Source: Calamus simplicifolius (lineage: Eukaryota; Streptophyta; Magnoliopsida; Arecales; Arecaceae). From it: 64,000 nucleotides of DNA. Each line of letters opens with the position of its first letter. The first letter of the stretch is position 1. The position numbers and the translations under genes are program-made. Of this stretch, positions 10,989 to 22,732 are shown in pieces. Location: positions 175,997 to 239,996 of the forward strand of contig UESW01004362.1 in the NCBI GenBank assembly GCA_900491605.1, read 5' to 3'. The notes beneath the pieces are model-generated. The model had not been told where the DNA came from and did no database searches. It was given only the letters and a program-made list of their open reading frames with translations.

Positions 10989-11963
10989 CACTATAAGAAA
11001 TAATGAAATAGCGAGCAATTTTAGCGACGCAATTATGCATCGCTAAAATTGCGACTACATTGCGACGCCTCCGCGTCAAAAAAATTGCACGCAAATAGCG
11101 ACGCATTAGCGACTGAATAAACCATAAAATTAAAAAAAAATAATTTTTAAATTTAGCGATGCAAAAATGCATCGCAATATTTATAAAATATATTTTTTTA
11201 AAATATTATTAAAGGAATAAAATATTACAACGCAGATAGATGTCACAATGTTTTAAAAAAAATTAATTATGTTAAATAGCGACGCATTAGCGACGCAATA
11301 AATAAAATAAGAAAAAAAATATTTAATATAGCGACGCAAAAATTGCATCGCAAATATTAATAAAAAAATTGATTTTTATAAAATATAATTATGAAAATAA
11401 AAATATTACGATGCCACTCAGTGTGTCGCAATATATTTGAAAAAATAATAATTTATATAGCGACGCATTAGCGACGCAATAGACCAGAAAATTATAAAAT
11501 TAATTTTAATTTAGCGATGCACTAATTGCGCAATTATTTTAAATGAAATTAATTTTATAAATTAATATGAAAAAATATTGCGATGCAAAACAGTGCATCG
11601 CAATTTTTTTAAAAACTTAATTTTTTTAAATAGCGACGCATTAGCGACACAATAAACCAGAAAAATATGAAAATTATTTTTAAATTTAGCGACGTAATAA
11701 TTGCATCGCAATTAATTTAAATAAAATTTATTTTAAGAAAATAGTATTATGAAATGAAAATATGCGACGCAATCCAGTGCATCGCAATTTTGTTAAAAAT
11801 AAATATGTTAATTAGCGACGTAATAGCGATGCAATAAACAGTAAAGTAATAAAATTTTTTTTATTTAACGACGCAAATTAATGCATTGCAATATTTTAAA
11901 AGAAATTCATAATGCCAAATTAGCGAGGCATTAGCGACGCAATAAATTAAAAAATAATTAAAA
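10989..11963 (+). mobile_element. CACTA element: left terminus and subterminal repeat array
   Basis: CACTATAAGAAAT at 10989-11001 matches the plant CACTA terminal inverted repeat (CACTACAAGAAA) with one change. It is followed by about 15 short repeats built on tagcgacgcatt / aattgcatcgca in both orientations, the usual transposase-binding subterminal region of CACTA elements. The matching right terminus was not found, so the element is either truncated or reaches an unrecognised end. Confidence 0.7.
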
Positions 11964-14478
11964 ATTAATAATGTCCGAGATCGGTCGTCGTCGACCGTGA
12001 TCGATCATGGCTTCGATCGATCGCAACCGTCGGGTTGTCGCCATCGGATCGATCGCGACGGTCCGAGATCGCTCGTCGCCGACCGGGATTGATCATTGCT
12101 TGGATCGATGGCAACCGTCGGATCATCGCCGATCGAGATCGATCATGGCTTCGATCGATTGCAACCATCGGATCGTCACCGATCCGATCGATCGCGACAG
12201 TCCGAGATCGGTAGTCGTCGACCGGGATCGATCATGGCTTCGATCGATCGCAAGTACCGTCGGATCATCGCTGATCCGATCGATCGCGATGGTCCGAGAT
12301 AGGTCGACGCCGACCGGGATCGATCATGGCTTGGGTCGATCACAACCGTCGGATCATCGCCGACCAGGATCGATCATGGCTTCGATCGATCGCAACCGTC
12401 GATCGTGCCGATCCGATCGATCGCCACGGTCCGAGAGAGGTCATCGCCGACCGTGATCGATCATGGCTTGGATCGATCGCAACCATCGGATCGTCACCGA
12501 CCGGGATCGATCATGGCTTGGATCGATCGGAACCGTCGGATCATCGCCTACCGGGATCGATCATGGCTTGGATCGATCGTAACCGTCGGATCATCGCCGA
12601 CGGGATCGATCATGGCTTCGATCGATCGCAAGTACCATCGGATCGTCGTCGATCCGATCGATTGCGATGGTACGAGATAGGTCGACGCCGACCGGGATCG
12701 ATCATGGCTTGGGTCAATCGCAACCGTCGGATCATGGCCGACCGGAATCGATCATGGCTTGGATCGATCGCAACCGTCAGATCATCGCCGATCTGATCGA
12801 TCGCGATGGTCCGTGATAGGTCATCGCCGACCGGGATCGATCATGGCTTGGGTCGATCGCAACCGTCGGATCATCGCCGACCGGGATCGATCATGGCTTG
12901 GATCGATCGCAACCGTCGGATCATCGCCGATTGGGATCGATCATGGCTTCGATCGATCGCAAGTACCATCGGATCATCGCCGATTCGATCGATCGCGACG
13001 GTACGAGATAGTCGATGCCGATCGGGATCGATCATGGCTTGGGTCGATCGCAACCGTTGGATCATCGCCGACGGGATCATTATGGCTTGGATCGATCGCA
13101 ACCATGGATCATCGCCGACGAGATCGATCATGGCGATCGATCGCAACCATCGGATCGTCGCCGATCCGATCAATCGCTTGGGTCGATCGCAACCGTCGGA
13201 TCATCGCCGACCGGGATCGATCATGGCTTGGGTCGATCGCAAGTACCATCGGATTGTCGCCAATCCGATCGACGCGACGGTCCGAGATAGGTCGACGCCG
13301 ATGGGATCGATCATGGCTTGGGTCGATCGCAAACCGTCGGATCATCGCCGACCGGGATCGATCATGGCTTGGATCGATCGCAACCATCGGATCATCACCG
13401 ATCGGGATCGATAATGGCTTCGATCGATCGCAAGTACCGTCGGATCGTCGCCGACCCGATCGATCACGACGGTCCGAGATAGGTCGACGCCGACCGGGAT
13501 CGATCATGGCTTGGGTGATCGCAAGTACCGTCGGATCGTCGCCGATCCGATCGATCGCGACGGTCCGAGATAGGTCGACGCGACCGGGATCGATCATGGC
13601 TTGGTCGATCGCAAACCGTCGGATCGTCGCCGATCCGATCGATCGCGACGGTCCGAGATAGGTCGACGCCGATCGGGATCGATCATGGCTTGGTCGATCG
13701 CAACCATCGGATCATCGCCGATCGGCTTCGATCATGGCTTGGATCGATCACAACCGTCGGATCATCGCCGACCTGGATCGATCATGGCTTCGATCGATCG
13801 CAAGTACCGTCGGATCGTCGCCGATCCGATCGATCGCGACAGTCCAAGATAGGTTGACGCCGACCGGGATCGATCATGGCTTGGGTCGATCGCAAGTACC
13901 GTCGGATCGTCGCTGATCCGATCGATCGCGATGGTCCGAGAGGTCGAGCCGACCGGGATCGATCATGGCTTGGGTCATCGCAACCGTCGGATCATCGCCG
14001 ACCGAGATCGATCATGGCTTGGATCGATCACAACCGTTGGATCATCACCGACCGGGATCGATCATGGCTTCGATCGATCGCAAGTACCGTCGGATCGTCG
14101 CCGATCCGATCGATCGCGACGGTACGAGATAGGTCGACGCCGACCGGGATCGATCATGGCTTGGGTCGATCGCAACCGTCGGATCATCGCCGACCGGGAT
14201 AGATCATGGCTTGGATCGATCGCAACCGTCGGATCGTCGCCGACCGGGATCGATCATGGCTTGGGTCGATCGCAACCGTCGGATCCTTGCCGACCGGGAT
14301 CGATCATGGCTTCGATCGATCGCAAGTACCATCGGATCGTCGCCGACCTGGATCGATCATGGCTTCGATCGATCGCAACCGTCGGATCATCGCCGATCCG
14401 ATCGATCGCGACGGTTCGAGATAGGTCAACGCCGATCGGGATCGATCATGGCTTCGATCGATCGCAACCGTCGAATCA
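11964..14478. repeat. GATC/CGATCG-rich tandem satellite, about 50-bp unit
   Basis: About 2.5 kb of GC-rich tandem repeats. The basic unit is about 50 bp (gatcgatcatggcttggatc, then gatcgcaaccgtcggatcat, then cgccgaccgg). Longer units insert aagtaccgtcggatcgtcg and gatccgatcgatcgcgacgg, giving composite units of roughly 100-160 bp. The array begins and ends abruptly inside the AT-rich gcgacgca array. Open frames up to 300 codons arise on both strands only because unit lengths often keep frame; they show no recognisable domain. Confidence 0.9.
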
Positions 14479-15510
14479 TTTATAATTATTAAAAAAAGTT
14501 ATGAAAAAGTTAAAAAAATAAAAAAATGTTTATCAGTATTATAAATAAAGAAATATAATATTACGATGCATAAGTTGCGTCGCAACGTTTTTAAATAAAT
14601 ATATGTATCAAAAAGTTTAAAAAAATATTGCGACGCAATTTGCGTCGCAATTATTATTAATTATAAATATTATCATTTATAAATATTACAAAATTATTGC
14701 ATCGCCATAGCGACGCATTTTAGAAAAAAAAAAAACAAATATTGCGACGCAATGTATGCGTCGCAATTATTTTTAGTAAATATGATTTTTTTAGTATTAA
14801 TAAATAAAAGAAATATAATATTTCGATGCATAATTTGCGTCGCAATATTTTTAAATAAAATAGCTAATTAAAAATATTAAAAAAATATTGCGACTAATTT
14901 GTGTCAGAATTATTATTATTAATTATAATTATCATTTATAAATATTAAAAATTATTGCGACGCCGTAACGATGCATTTTAGAAAAAAAAAAACAAATATT
15001 GCGACGCATGTATGCGTCGCAATTATTTTTAGTAAAGTTTTTTTTTAATTAATAAATAAAATAAATATAATATTACGACGCATAATTTACGTCACAATAT
15101 TTTTTAATAAATATATCTAATTAAAAATATTAAAAAATATTGCGACGCAAAATTGCATCGCAATTATTATCATTAATTATAAATTATTATTTATAAATAT
15201 TAAAAATTATTGCGACGCACTGTATGCATCGCAATTATTATCATAAATTATTATTTTAATCAATTAAAAATATTAAAAAAATATTGCAACGCCTTAGCGA
15301 CGCAATTCCTAGAAAATAAAAATAATTTTTCCGTCGGACCTTGGCGCCAAGTTAGCGACGCAATTATTTGCGTCACTATTTTTTTCATAAAATTATATAA
15401 AACCAAATTAACGATGGATTAGCGACGCATTGATGCGTCGCTAATACATAGTAAATTAAAAAAAAATATTGCGACCAATTAGCGACGCAATTAATTGCGT
15501 CGCTAATTAC
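14479..15510. repeat. Second gcgacgca subterminal array of the CACTA element
   Basis: AT-rich sequence with at least 15 copies of attgcgacgca / tgcgtcgcaat in both orientations, continuing the array seen at 10989-11963. It includes near-perfect palindromes at about 15425-15452 and 15480-15507. Together with the left array it indicates that the satellite sits inside one long CACTA end. Confidence 0.8.
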
Positions 15511-15520
15511 TCATATATAC
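15511..15520 (+). promoter_or_regulatory. Possible TATA box at the end of the CACTA array
   Basis: tcatatatac lies at the border between the AT-rich array and a GC-rich exon-like block, a position typical for the promoter of a CACTA-borne gene. Inference only. Confidence 0.35.
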
Positions 15521-15696
15521 AGTCGGCCGGCCTTCTCTTCTTCTTTCCCGTCTTGACCTAGCCGCCGCCCTTCCCAAAAAAATCCGGCTCCCCGTTCGCT
15601 GCTCCGTCTCCCCCTCGTTCGCTGCTCCGGCTCCCCCCTCTGGTGCTCCGGCTCCCCGGCGTTCTCCTCCAACTCCGGCGTCTTCTCTCGACCGAG
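15521..15696 (+). other. GC-rich first-exon-like block (untranslated or captured)
   Basis: Pyrimidine- and GC-rich sequence with repeated ctccggctcccc and tcgctgctccg phrases, ending at a good splice donor (gag|gtaaacc at 15697). It resembles a 5' untranslated exon of a plant gene. I do not recognise a product; the overlapping frames in this block are low-complexity. Confidence 0.4.
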
Positions 15697-16132
15697 GTAA
15701 ACCCTCCCCCCCCCCCCCATTTTGTCTTCTCCGGCCATGGCCGTGGCCGTCTTCTCCGGCCACAGCCGCTGCCGTGGCCGGCAGTGGCCTGGCCACAGTG
15801 GCCAGGCCACTGTCAAAAAAAAAATTTTTTTTGGTAACAGGGGGGGGGGGGGGTGGGGAAACCCCCCCCTTTTGTCTTCTCCGGCCATGGCCAAGGCCGC
15901 GGCCAGACAAGGCGGCCATGGCCGCTGTCGTGGCCGTCTTCTCCGGCCACGGCCGCTGCCGTGGCCGGCAGTGGCCTGGCCATGGTGGCCAAGCCACTGT
16001 CAAAAAAAAAAGGTAACAGGGGGGGGGGTGTGGAAACCCCCCCCATTTTGTCACGGCAGTGGCCTGGCCATGGTGGCCAAGCCACTGTCAAAAAAAAAAA
16101 GGTAACAGGGGGGGGGTGTGGAAACCCCCCAT
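15697..16132. repeat. GC-rich tandem units with G-run/C-run hairpins
   Basis: Three units (about 15718-15865, 15866-16040 and a shortened one 16041-16132) share ttttgtcttctccggccatgg, ggcagtggcctggcca, a poly-A tract, ggtaacagg, then a run of 7-14 G followed by tgtggaaa and a run of 6-8 C. The G-run and C-run are complementary and could form a tight hairpin or quadruplex. Likely inside an intron of the CACTA-borne transcription unit. Confidence 0.75.
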
Positions 16133-16445
16133 TTTTTAAAAGTGAAATAATAGAATTTAATTTAACCTCATTTTTTAATGTTATTATATTTTCTTATTTT
16201 AAGATTTTTTTATTCTCAATTTTGTTAAATATTTTACATTTTGATGAAATTACTTTTAAGTTTATATTTTAGTTTTTATATTTTATCATTTGTTATATCT
16301 TTTGATGAATATCTTTTCACTTTTTTGTTACATATTCTATTACTTTATTCAATTTGTTTTATAACTTTTAGATATGTTTTATTATTCATATTGACATTAT
16401 TAAATTTTTATACTTTCCATATAAATAAAACAATTTAATTCCAAG
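16133..16445. other. AT-rich sequence, nothing recognised
   Basis: About 80 percent A+T by eye. The short open frames have no similarity I can name. It ends with the 8-bp target duplication of the next element. Confidence 0.5.
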
Positions 16446-17541
16446 TAGGGGTGCAACTTGGGCCGGGTTCCACCCGAACTCGGCCCGCGGAACCCGATTT
16501 GCAGCAGTACTCAAACTCTAGTTTGCTTAACCCGAACTCGAAGGATCCGGGTTGAATCCGGACCAATTTGCAACTTGGGCCGGGTTAGGGTTGCAGTCAA
16601 CCCGAACCCGAGAAAACCCGAACCCACAAAGCCACAAGCAGTAGGCCCACTGGTGTTGTGGAAGTGATGATTTAACATTGTTGTTAGGTTTAAAATATGT
16701 AGAGCTGACAATAGTTTATGAAAGTGATGATTCTTAGTATGAACATTCCACCATAACCTTCATTATCTTTTAAAATGAGCAATATACCTTTAACCATTGC
16801 ATTTTATCATGTAATGTTGGTGGGCCAAACTAGTATCTTTATTTTTTTTAATTATCTTCTTTGAGACATTTGTAACTTCTAATATGAAGTTTGCTAAAAT
16901 TTTATGAAAGCATCTTGGAAAGGTGATGAGCAGAAAACTAAAACATCTGGGAAAGGGGTGATGAGTAAAAATCAGAGAGCTTTGGATGGCGAATACAGTC
17001 TCGCTACTTGGAAAAGATTTCTCATACCATACTTATGTGGTCTTCTAACTCTTTATATCGTCTCAATATTTTCTGCTTTCGAAGGATAAATGTGACTTCA
17101 TCAATGCATAGTGGCTATTGAAATGTTATGCAACATTTGGATTACTTTGGATATATTTTGGTTTAAGAATGTACTTTTTTTTGTTTAGTCTTATGTAAAA
17201 GATGTATATTTTTAGACATGTAATTTGAAATGTGAAGCTTGTTTGTTTCAAACTTTAGCTTGTTTGTATAATGTAAAGCTTATTTGTTTCAAACTTTAGC
17301 TTATTTATGCAATGTTAAGCTTGTTTGTTTTAGATTGTCATATATATATATTATATATATTTCTATCAACCCGAATTTCAACCCGAAACTCAACCCGAAC
17401 CCGATTTTTAAAAATACGGTTAGGGTTGAGGTTTTACAATAGGGTTAGGGTTAGGGTTAGGGTTAGGGTTGACATTTATAAATAGGGTTAGGGTTAGGGT
17501 TCAAGGAAACCCGAGTTTCATGAGCCCGAGTTGCACCCCTA
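16446..17541. mobile_element. Complete non-autonomous hAT element, 1096 bp
   Basis: Terminal inverted repeats TAGGGGTGCAACTTGGGCC... (left) and ...GCCCGAGTTGCACCCCTA (right) are flanked by identical 8-bp target duplications attccaag (16438-16445 and 17542-17549), diagnostic of the hAT superfamily. The interior has several ctcaacccgaac / gggttgggtt blocks near both ends and no transposase frame. A gggtta tract lies at about 17442-17500. Movement would need an hAT transposase acting in trans. Confidence 0.9.
17442..17500 (+). repeat. Tandem gggtta (TTAGGG-like) tract inside the hAT element
   Basis: Two runs of (TTAGGG)n, about five units then three units, separated by about 18 bp. It matches the vertebrate/Asparagales-type telomere unit rather than the common plant TTTAGGG. 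It probably grew from the element's own gggttgggtt-type subterminal repeats rather than from a telomere. Confidence 0.75.
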
Positions 17542-17549
17542 ATTCCAAG

Positions 17550-18666
17550 GTCAGCAAGTTGATCATTTTCCCTCTTTTTATTATGTATTTTCTATTTTAT
17601 TTTTTTTTTTCTATATTATAAGTTTTAATATTGCTTTTATTTTTTATTCATATTTCTATTTTTATTTAGTATTATTTTACATTATATTTTCTTTGTAGAT
17701 TTATTTAAATTAAAACATAAAAAAAAAATATTATAATTAATTTGTTATATTATTTTTATTTGCATTATTCTTTGCAAACATGCATGGCATATATCTGTTT
17801 GCTTATTTTTTAAATAGACAAGATTTTTCATGTCAACTCTTTTTGTTTAATCAAGACCTAGGCTTATTTCAATCAATTTTCTAAAATATGATAATATGAT
17901 AAAATTTTACCATTGTCTTTAAAATTTATATGAATGTAGCTTAAAATATATTTATCTTTTTAAATATGCATTACACATATATGGTTTCTATTTGCTATTT
18001 TCTTAAAACATAATTTTTAAATTTAAAAATCAAATGGAAAAATTATAAATTTAAAATATTGCTATCAAAGAATATATTTAGTGTTTAAAAGGATTAAGAT
18101 TGGGACTGATGTGAAACTGAAAAAGTAGGTGAAAGGGTATAGGATGGAGAAGGGTGTTAGGGAGAAGGAAGGGATAAGAAGAAAGGTAGAGAAAAGTGTG
18201 GGCCTAAATAAAAAATAAATTTAATTATTATTTTTAAATTCTATAAGGAAATTAAATAGATCATTTAAGGTTTATTCTCATTCTATTTTGTTGACCTACT
18301 TTCATTGCCTGTATGTAATTACATGAACAAAATTATGTAAACTAAATAATTTATTTGTTATATTACATAAAATAGATAATTAAAATGAGAGGTAAATAAG
18401 AAAAATGAGAGAAAAATAAAATAAACAATTCATTTGTCACATTAGAGAGATATGAAAGGGAAATAAGAAAAATATTAATGGGTAAATTTGGCATTTGGAT
18501 GTCAAAATATTTTCTTAGGAAGAGAAAAAGAAGATCGGAAAATAAATATCATCTCTTTCATGGTATTTACGTTTTTTTGAAAGAAAAAAAAATATGTATA
18601 GGCCCCACACACAATTCTACCCTCCTTGCCATCCTCAAAATCAAATGAAGGATTATAGTATTAAAA
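17550..18666. other. AT-rich intergenic sequence, nothing recognised
   Basis: No coding frame, RNA gene or transposon terminus could be supported. A purine-rich stretch lies at 18120-18210. It may be the continuation of the CACTA-borne intron or ordinary intergenic DNA. Confidence 0.5.
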
Positions 18667-18674
18667 CATGAAAT

Positions 18675-21540
18675 TAGAGGTAGGCATTGGGCCATGCCGC
18701 CCATGGCATGGCACGGCCCATGACAGGCCTGGGCCGGCCCGCCGTGCCATGCCGGCACGGCCCAGGCCCACCTGAGCCTGGGCCGTGCATGGCTCAGATA
18801 AAAATTTTTGTAAAAAAATATTTTTTTGATAAATTAAAAATTATTAGGAATAAAAAAATTTATTAATATGAAGCCACCTTAATAGTGGGGGGTTTGGCAT
18901 AGACCTATCAGTTTATTAATTTAAAATCAAAATGGTACATAAGGGAGGGGGCTAGGCCTGACCTTAAGAAAGAATACAATAAGTAAGGAGAAAAAAATAG
19001 AAAGAAAAAAATAAAGATGATGACTTTAAGTTTTTACAATTAAAAAAATAAAAATATACAATTATAAAAGTAAAATGACTCACTCATCAGTCATCATAGT
19101 ATTTGTGTCATCATCATCTTCGCTGGTTAAGTCATGTTCACTTTATCTTGAAGCCTCGCCTCAGCATCCAACCAATCTTTGAAGCAGATAATCATCTCAA
19201 CTGTCTCGCCAGTCATCCTACTTCTCTTTTCGTCCAAAATACATCGACCTGCACTGAAAGCGGATTCCGATGCTACTGTGGACATCGCACAGCTAAAATA
19301 TCTGTGCAATGGCAGACATAAAAGGTATTGATTTCTAACACTCTTCCACCAAGCTAATACATCTAGACTTTCTATTTGATCTTCATCATATGCAGAATGA
19401 AGATCGTTTCGTAAATCAAATTTCAATTCATTACTTAAAGATGAAGAAGATGAAGCATGTGCGTGTCTTCTAATGAATGAAAAAATAATGACGAATGAGA
19501 TCTAAAAGAAGAAATAGAGCTTTAGCAGTATTCTAGATCCATAAATTTTATCATTATATAAATCATAAATATTATTAAGAATTCATGTTACCTCATCTTT
19601 GGTAGGTTTAGGATTTTGATTCATTTTTTCACAATATTGATCAATTAAAAAAATTACACCATTTAATTTAACTCTAGGATAAAAAACAGCAGCTAAGTTA
19701 TGCAATGGACATATCCTATTTCAATATTCATTCCATTTAGTTTCCATATTATGTATAATAGGCATTAAACTTCATGATATCTATATTCTTTAAATTTTTC
19801 ACTAATTACATATGTTTTTGTAAAAATGAACAAGAAGTTGGATAATAAATACCTGAAAGAACATTTGTAGCATCATAAAAAGTAACAAAAAATCTTCTAA
19901 AATTTTACCTTGATGCCAATCAGCTTCAGTCAATGTAAATCCTAATCCACGCTTATTAATATAAGCACTTAATAAGTTCTTATGTGGATATGCATCATGT
20001 ATCATGGTATAGGTACTATTCTAACGAGTTATTATATCAAGTTTAAATTTTTTAAAACGTTTACCATGATCTGCACATAATTGTTTAAATTCTTGAAGTC
20101 TTGACCTGAAGCATGAATAAAAGAACTGCATTTTAATTTTTGAAATAACCTCTTGAATTATGTTCATGCCAGATTGAGCAGAAATATTTAATATATGACA
20201 TGCACATCTAATATGAAATAATTGTCCATCTAAAATGGGATGCAAAGAGTCATTTAATAATGCAACAACAGAATTATTATTAGATGCATTATCAAAAGTA
20301 ATTGACATTATTTTATTATTAATATTATATGAGCATGCGTTTGATAAATAATATTTGAAATTTGTTGTCCTAAATGCGGAAAATCAAAAGCACGAAAAGC
20401 AATAACTCGTTTATTTAATTGCCAATCATTATCAATATAATGAGTAGTAATAGCAACAAAATAATTACTACCTACCGACCAAATATCAAAAGTTAAAGAA
20501 ATTCTAGCATTTAAATTTGAGAGGCTTTCAGTTAAACTTTGTTTTATTGCTAAAAAGTTTGTCATAGCCACTCTTCTAAAGGTACACTACTAGTTCTTTT
20601 ATAAACATGTTGTAAGCCTAATTGAACATATCTTTCAAAATTATAAGATTCAGATAAAGTAAAAGTAATTCATCTTGAACTATCCATCTTATCAGTAATT
20701 TTCTCTGATTTTCGTGGTTATATGCAAAATTACCTACAAGTGATCCCTCTTGTATTAAGGACACATTGCTGACAGGAATCATGCATCTTATGACTTTCTT
20801 GATGTCTTTTTAAATGCCCTGTTCTCCAGTACTAGAACAACGGTAAAGTTTTGCACATTTTTTACATTTTGCTTTATAGACTCCATCAACCATAATTCTA
20901 TCGAAATCAATCCAAACATTACTAGTCCTCCTACGAGAAGAGGTTTGACATTCACTGACACTGGCTCTAGATGGAACTTGGAGTTGGGATTGGGATTGGG
21001 GTTGGGGTCCTTGGGGATTAGTTTCCTCACCCTTAGAAAAAGGGTGCATGTTAAAATTACTTTCGTTCAAAGATGTCATATCTAAAATTTTTAATTAATA
21101 AATGCAAAAAAATAAAAACTAACCCATAAAAAGGAATTGAGAAAAGATCAGAGGTGGAGGCATGGAGCCGAAATTTATGAGCTTCCTCTTGAGCTCTCGC
21201 CTCTCAACAAGAAGTGACCTTGTAGCACTTGACTACTTGCTTGAGCACTTGCCACTTGTAAGAATACTTGCAAACTAAAAATTAAATTGCTAATATACTA
21301 GAGTATTTGCTAGAAGAGAGAAATGTAGTAATAGAGAAGAGTTGGTTTGGTATGGTAAGAATGAGGAGAAATGGGCTATTTATAGAAATCCCAATTTTTT
21401 TTTTTCAAAACTACCCTTTGATATAGCCGCTATATGACTGTTGGGAGGGATAAAATGGTCTAAACCCCTTCCAACAGCTTTTAACGACTATATAGCCATT
21501 TGGCAATTGGCACCAGAGCCGTGCCATGGCACAGCCCACG
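18675..21540 (-). mobile_element. Ac-like hAT transposon, copy B (decayed)
   Basis: The 3' end is at the left: TAGAGGTAGGCATTGGGCC at 18675 fits the hAT terminal consensus (YARNG) and is shared, inverted, with the right end of copy A near 46800. Next to it is a GC-rich block of ggcccatgcc/ggcacggcc repeats. The transposase remnant reads on the minus strand, and a TATA box (tataaata on the minus strand, about 21378) lies upstream of the start codon. The 5' terminal repeat was not found; the end is set where homology to copy A fades. Confidence 0.75.
19085..21079 (-). pseudogene. hAT transposase pseudogene, copy B (BED zinc finger, DDE core, dimerisation domain)
   Basis: Starting at ATG 21079: MTSLNESNFN, then a BED-type zinc finger (WIDFDRIMVDGV, CKKC at about 20870), the transposase core with TFDIWS (about 20490) and ITFDNASNN (about 20290), and the C-terminal dimerisation domain (LAWWKS, STVASESAFSAG at about 19240-19350) ending near DDD(T)N at 19100. 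The family cuts and pastes hAT elements. Frameshifts and stops separate at least five pieces, so no protein is made. Closest in layout to the plant Ac/RICESLEEPER group. Confidence 0.85.
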
Positions 21541-22732
21541 AGTGATTGCAAAATCTAAATAAATAAATTCAAGGCTCAAGCATGTCCAAGTTCTCCTCCC
21601 CACCATCTTTTCCCCCATGGTTAGACCCCTTTGCCTTTATTTATGGTCAACGAAGGTCAGATAAGAAACTGGGACCCACTAGCTGACTCACCTACGTAGG
21701 TCAGTTGCTTAGAAAAGCGGTCTAGAAGTCAAGGAAGAGAGATGGTGAGGTCGGGTGGTCAATCCAAAGTGATGACTCAGCAGGTTAAATACCAACAGGT
21801 CCTCAATATATGTCCTCTTCTCTATTTCTACCCTTCATTTGAGTTCAATATTTTTAGCGTTGAGTTAAATTTCAGCTTTGAAATATTAAGCTATTTCTTG
21901 AATCTTAAGGCCACATAACTTCTAATATGCCAAGACATTGCTAAAATCCATAAGTTCAAGAGAAGAAAGTCTTATAGATTTTGTCTCTATGGTACATCAT
22001 TTATTTCAGTACTATTCAGCACTTGACGCAAGGTTCATATTTCTAACATACACTAATTCCTATATGCTGCTGGTTTTAAGTATGTGAGGGCGATTACAAA
22101 AAGGCTCGAATTGGTTCTACTGTCTGAAATCATGGAACCTTTATGGAATCCTATTTGTTTATTGTTTAACACTAGGCTTGCCTCGCTTCATAATCTGAAA
22201 GATCAACCATAAGTGTCTTGCCCAACAAAATCAAGCAATTTAGTGTGAGCAAGAAATGCAATTGATTATTTACATTGCCGTTATACTCTTTTCCCTGTCT
22301 TTTTTTTTTTTTTTTTTTTTTTTCTGGAATGCTAGTTTGAGAAACCCAGTTGAGGTATGCAATGCTTTTAAAACTTAGGCTAGTTATGATATCTGACACA
22401 AAAGCCAGTCAAGCAGAGCTTTTCTTTTCTTTCTTTTTCTTTTTTAACCTTAACCTAGGAGAAACAAATGAACCTCAAACTATAGAACTTTAAATTTACA
22501 ATATTGCAAAAAAAGAAGTTTAATGCAAAGAACAAATTAAATAATGCATTATCCACAAAGTAAAAGCATAAAAATATATCTATTTATATAAATTAAGAAG
22601 CTGACAAACATGTTTGGGTACAAGGAATTACAAACATAGCATTATTAAATGTCCACGTTTCTGAAAACAAATAACCAGTGACTTGTATAAGCTCTGGGGA
22701 AGCTCCATGCGGTAGATCTTATATTTTTTTTA
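21541..22732. other. Intergenic region downstream of the CAD gene
   Basis: No gene found. Contains a T-tract at about 22301-22323, and the 3' untranslated end of the CAD gene probably lies within about 22600-22732. The short open frame on the minus strand at 22172-22399 crosses the T-tract and is not supported. Confidence 0.5.

Noticed and set aside
12759..13661. 300-codon open frame, and several frames of 60-200 codons on both strands between 11965 and 14492
   Set aside because: All are translations of the GATC-rich tandem satellite in frames that happen to lack stops; no domain, start context or codon pattern supports a gene.
11964..14478. CRISPR-like array
   Set aside because: Repeats are contiguous without unique spacers, and the context is a plant transposon.
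15503..16272. Overlapping frames of 60-180 codons on both strands in the GC-rich block
   Set aside because: Low-complexity Pro/Arg/Gly-rich readings of tandem units and homopolymer runs; frames change between units.
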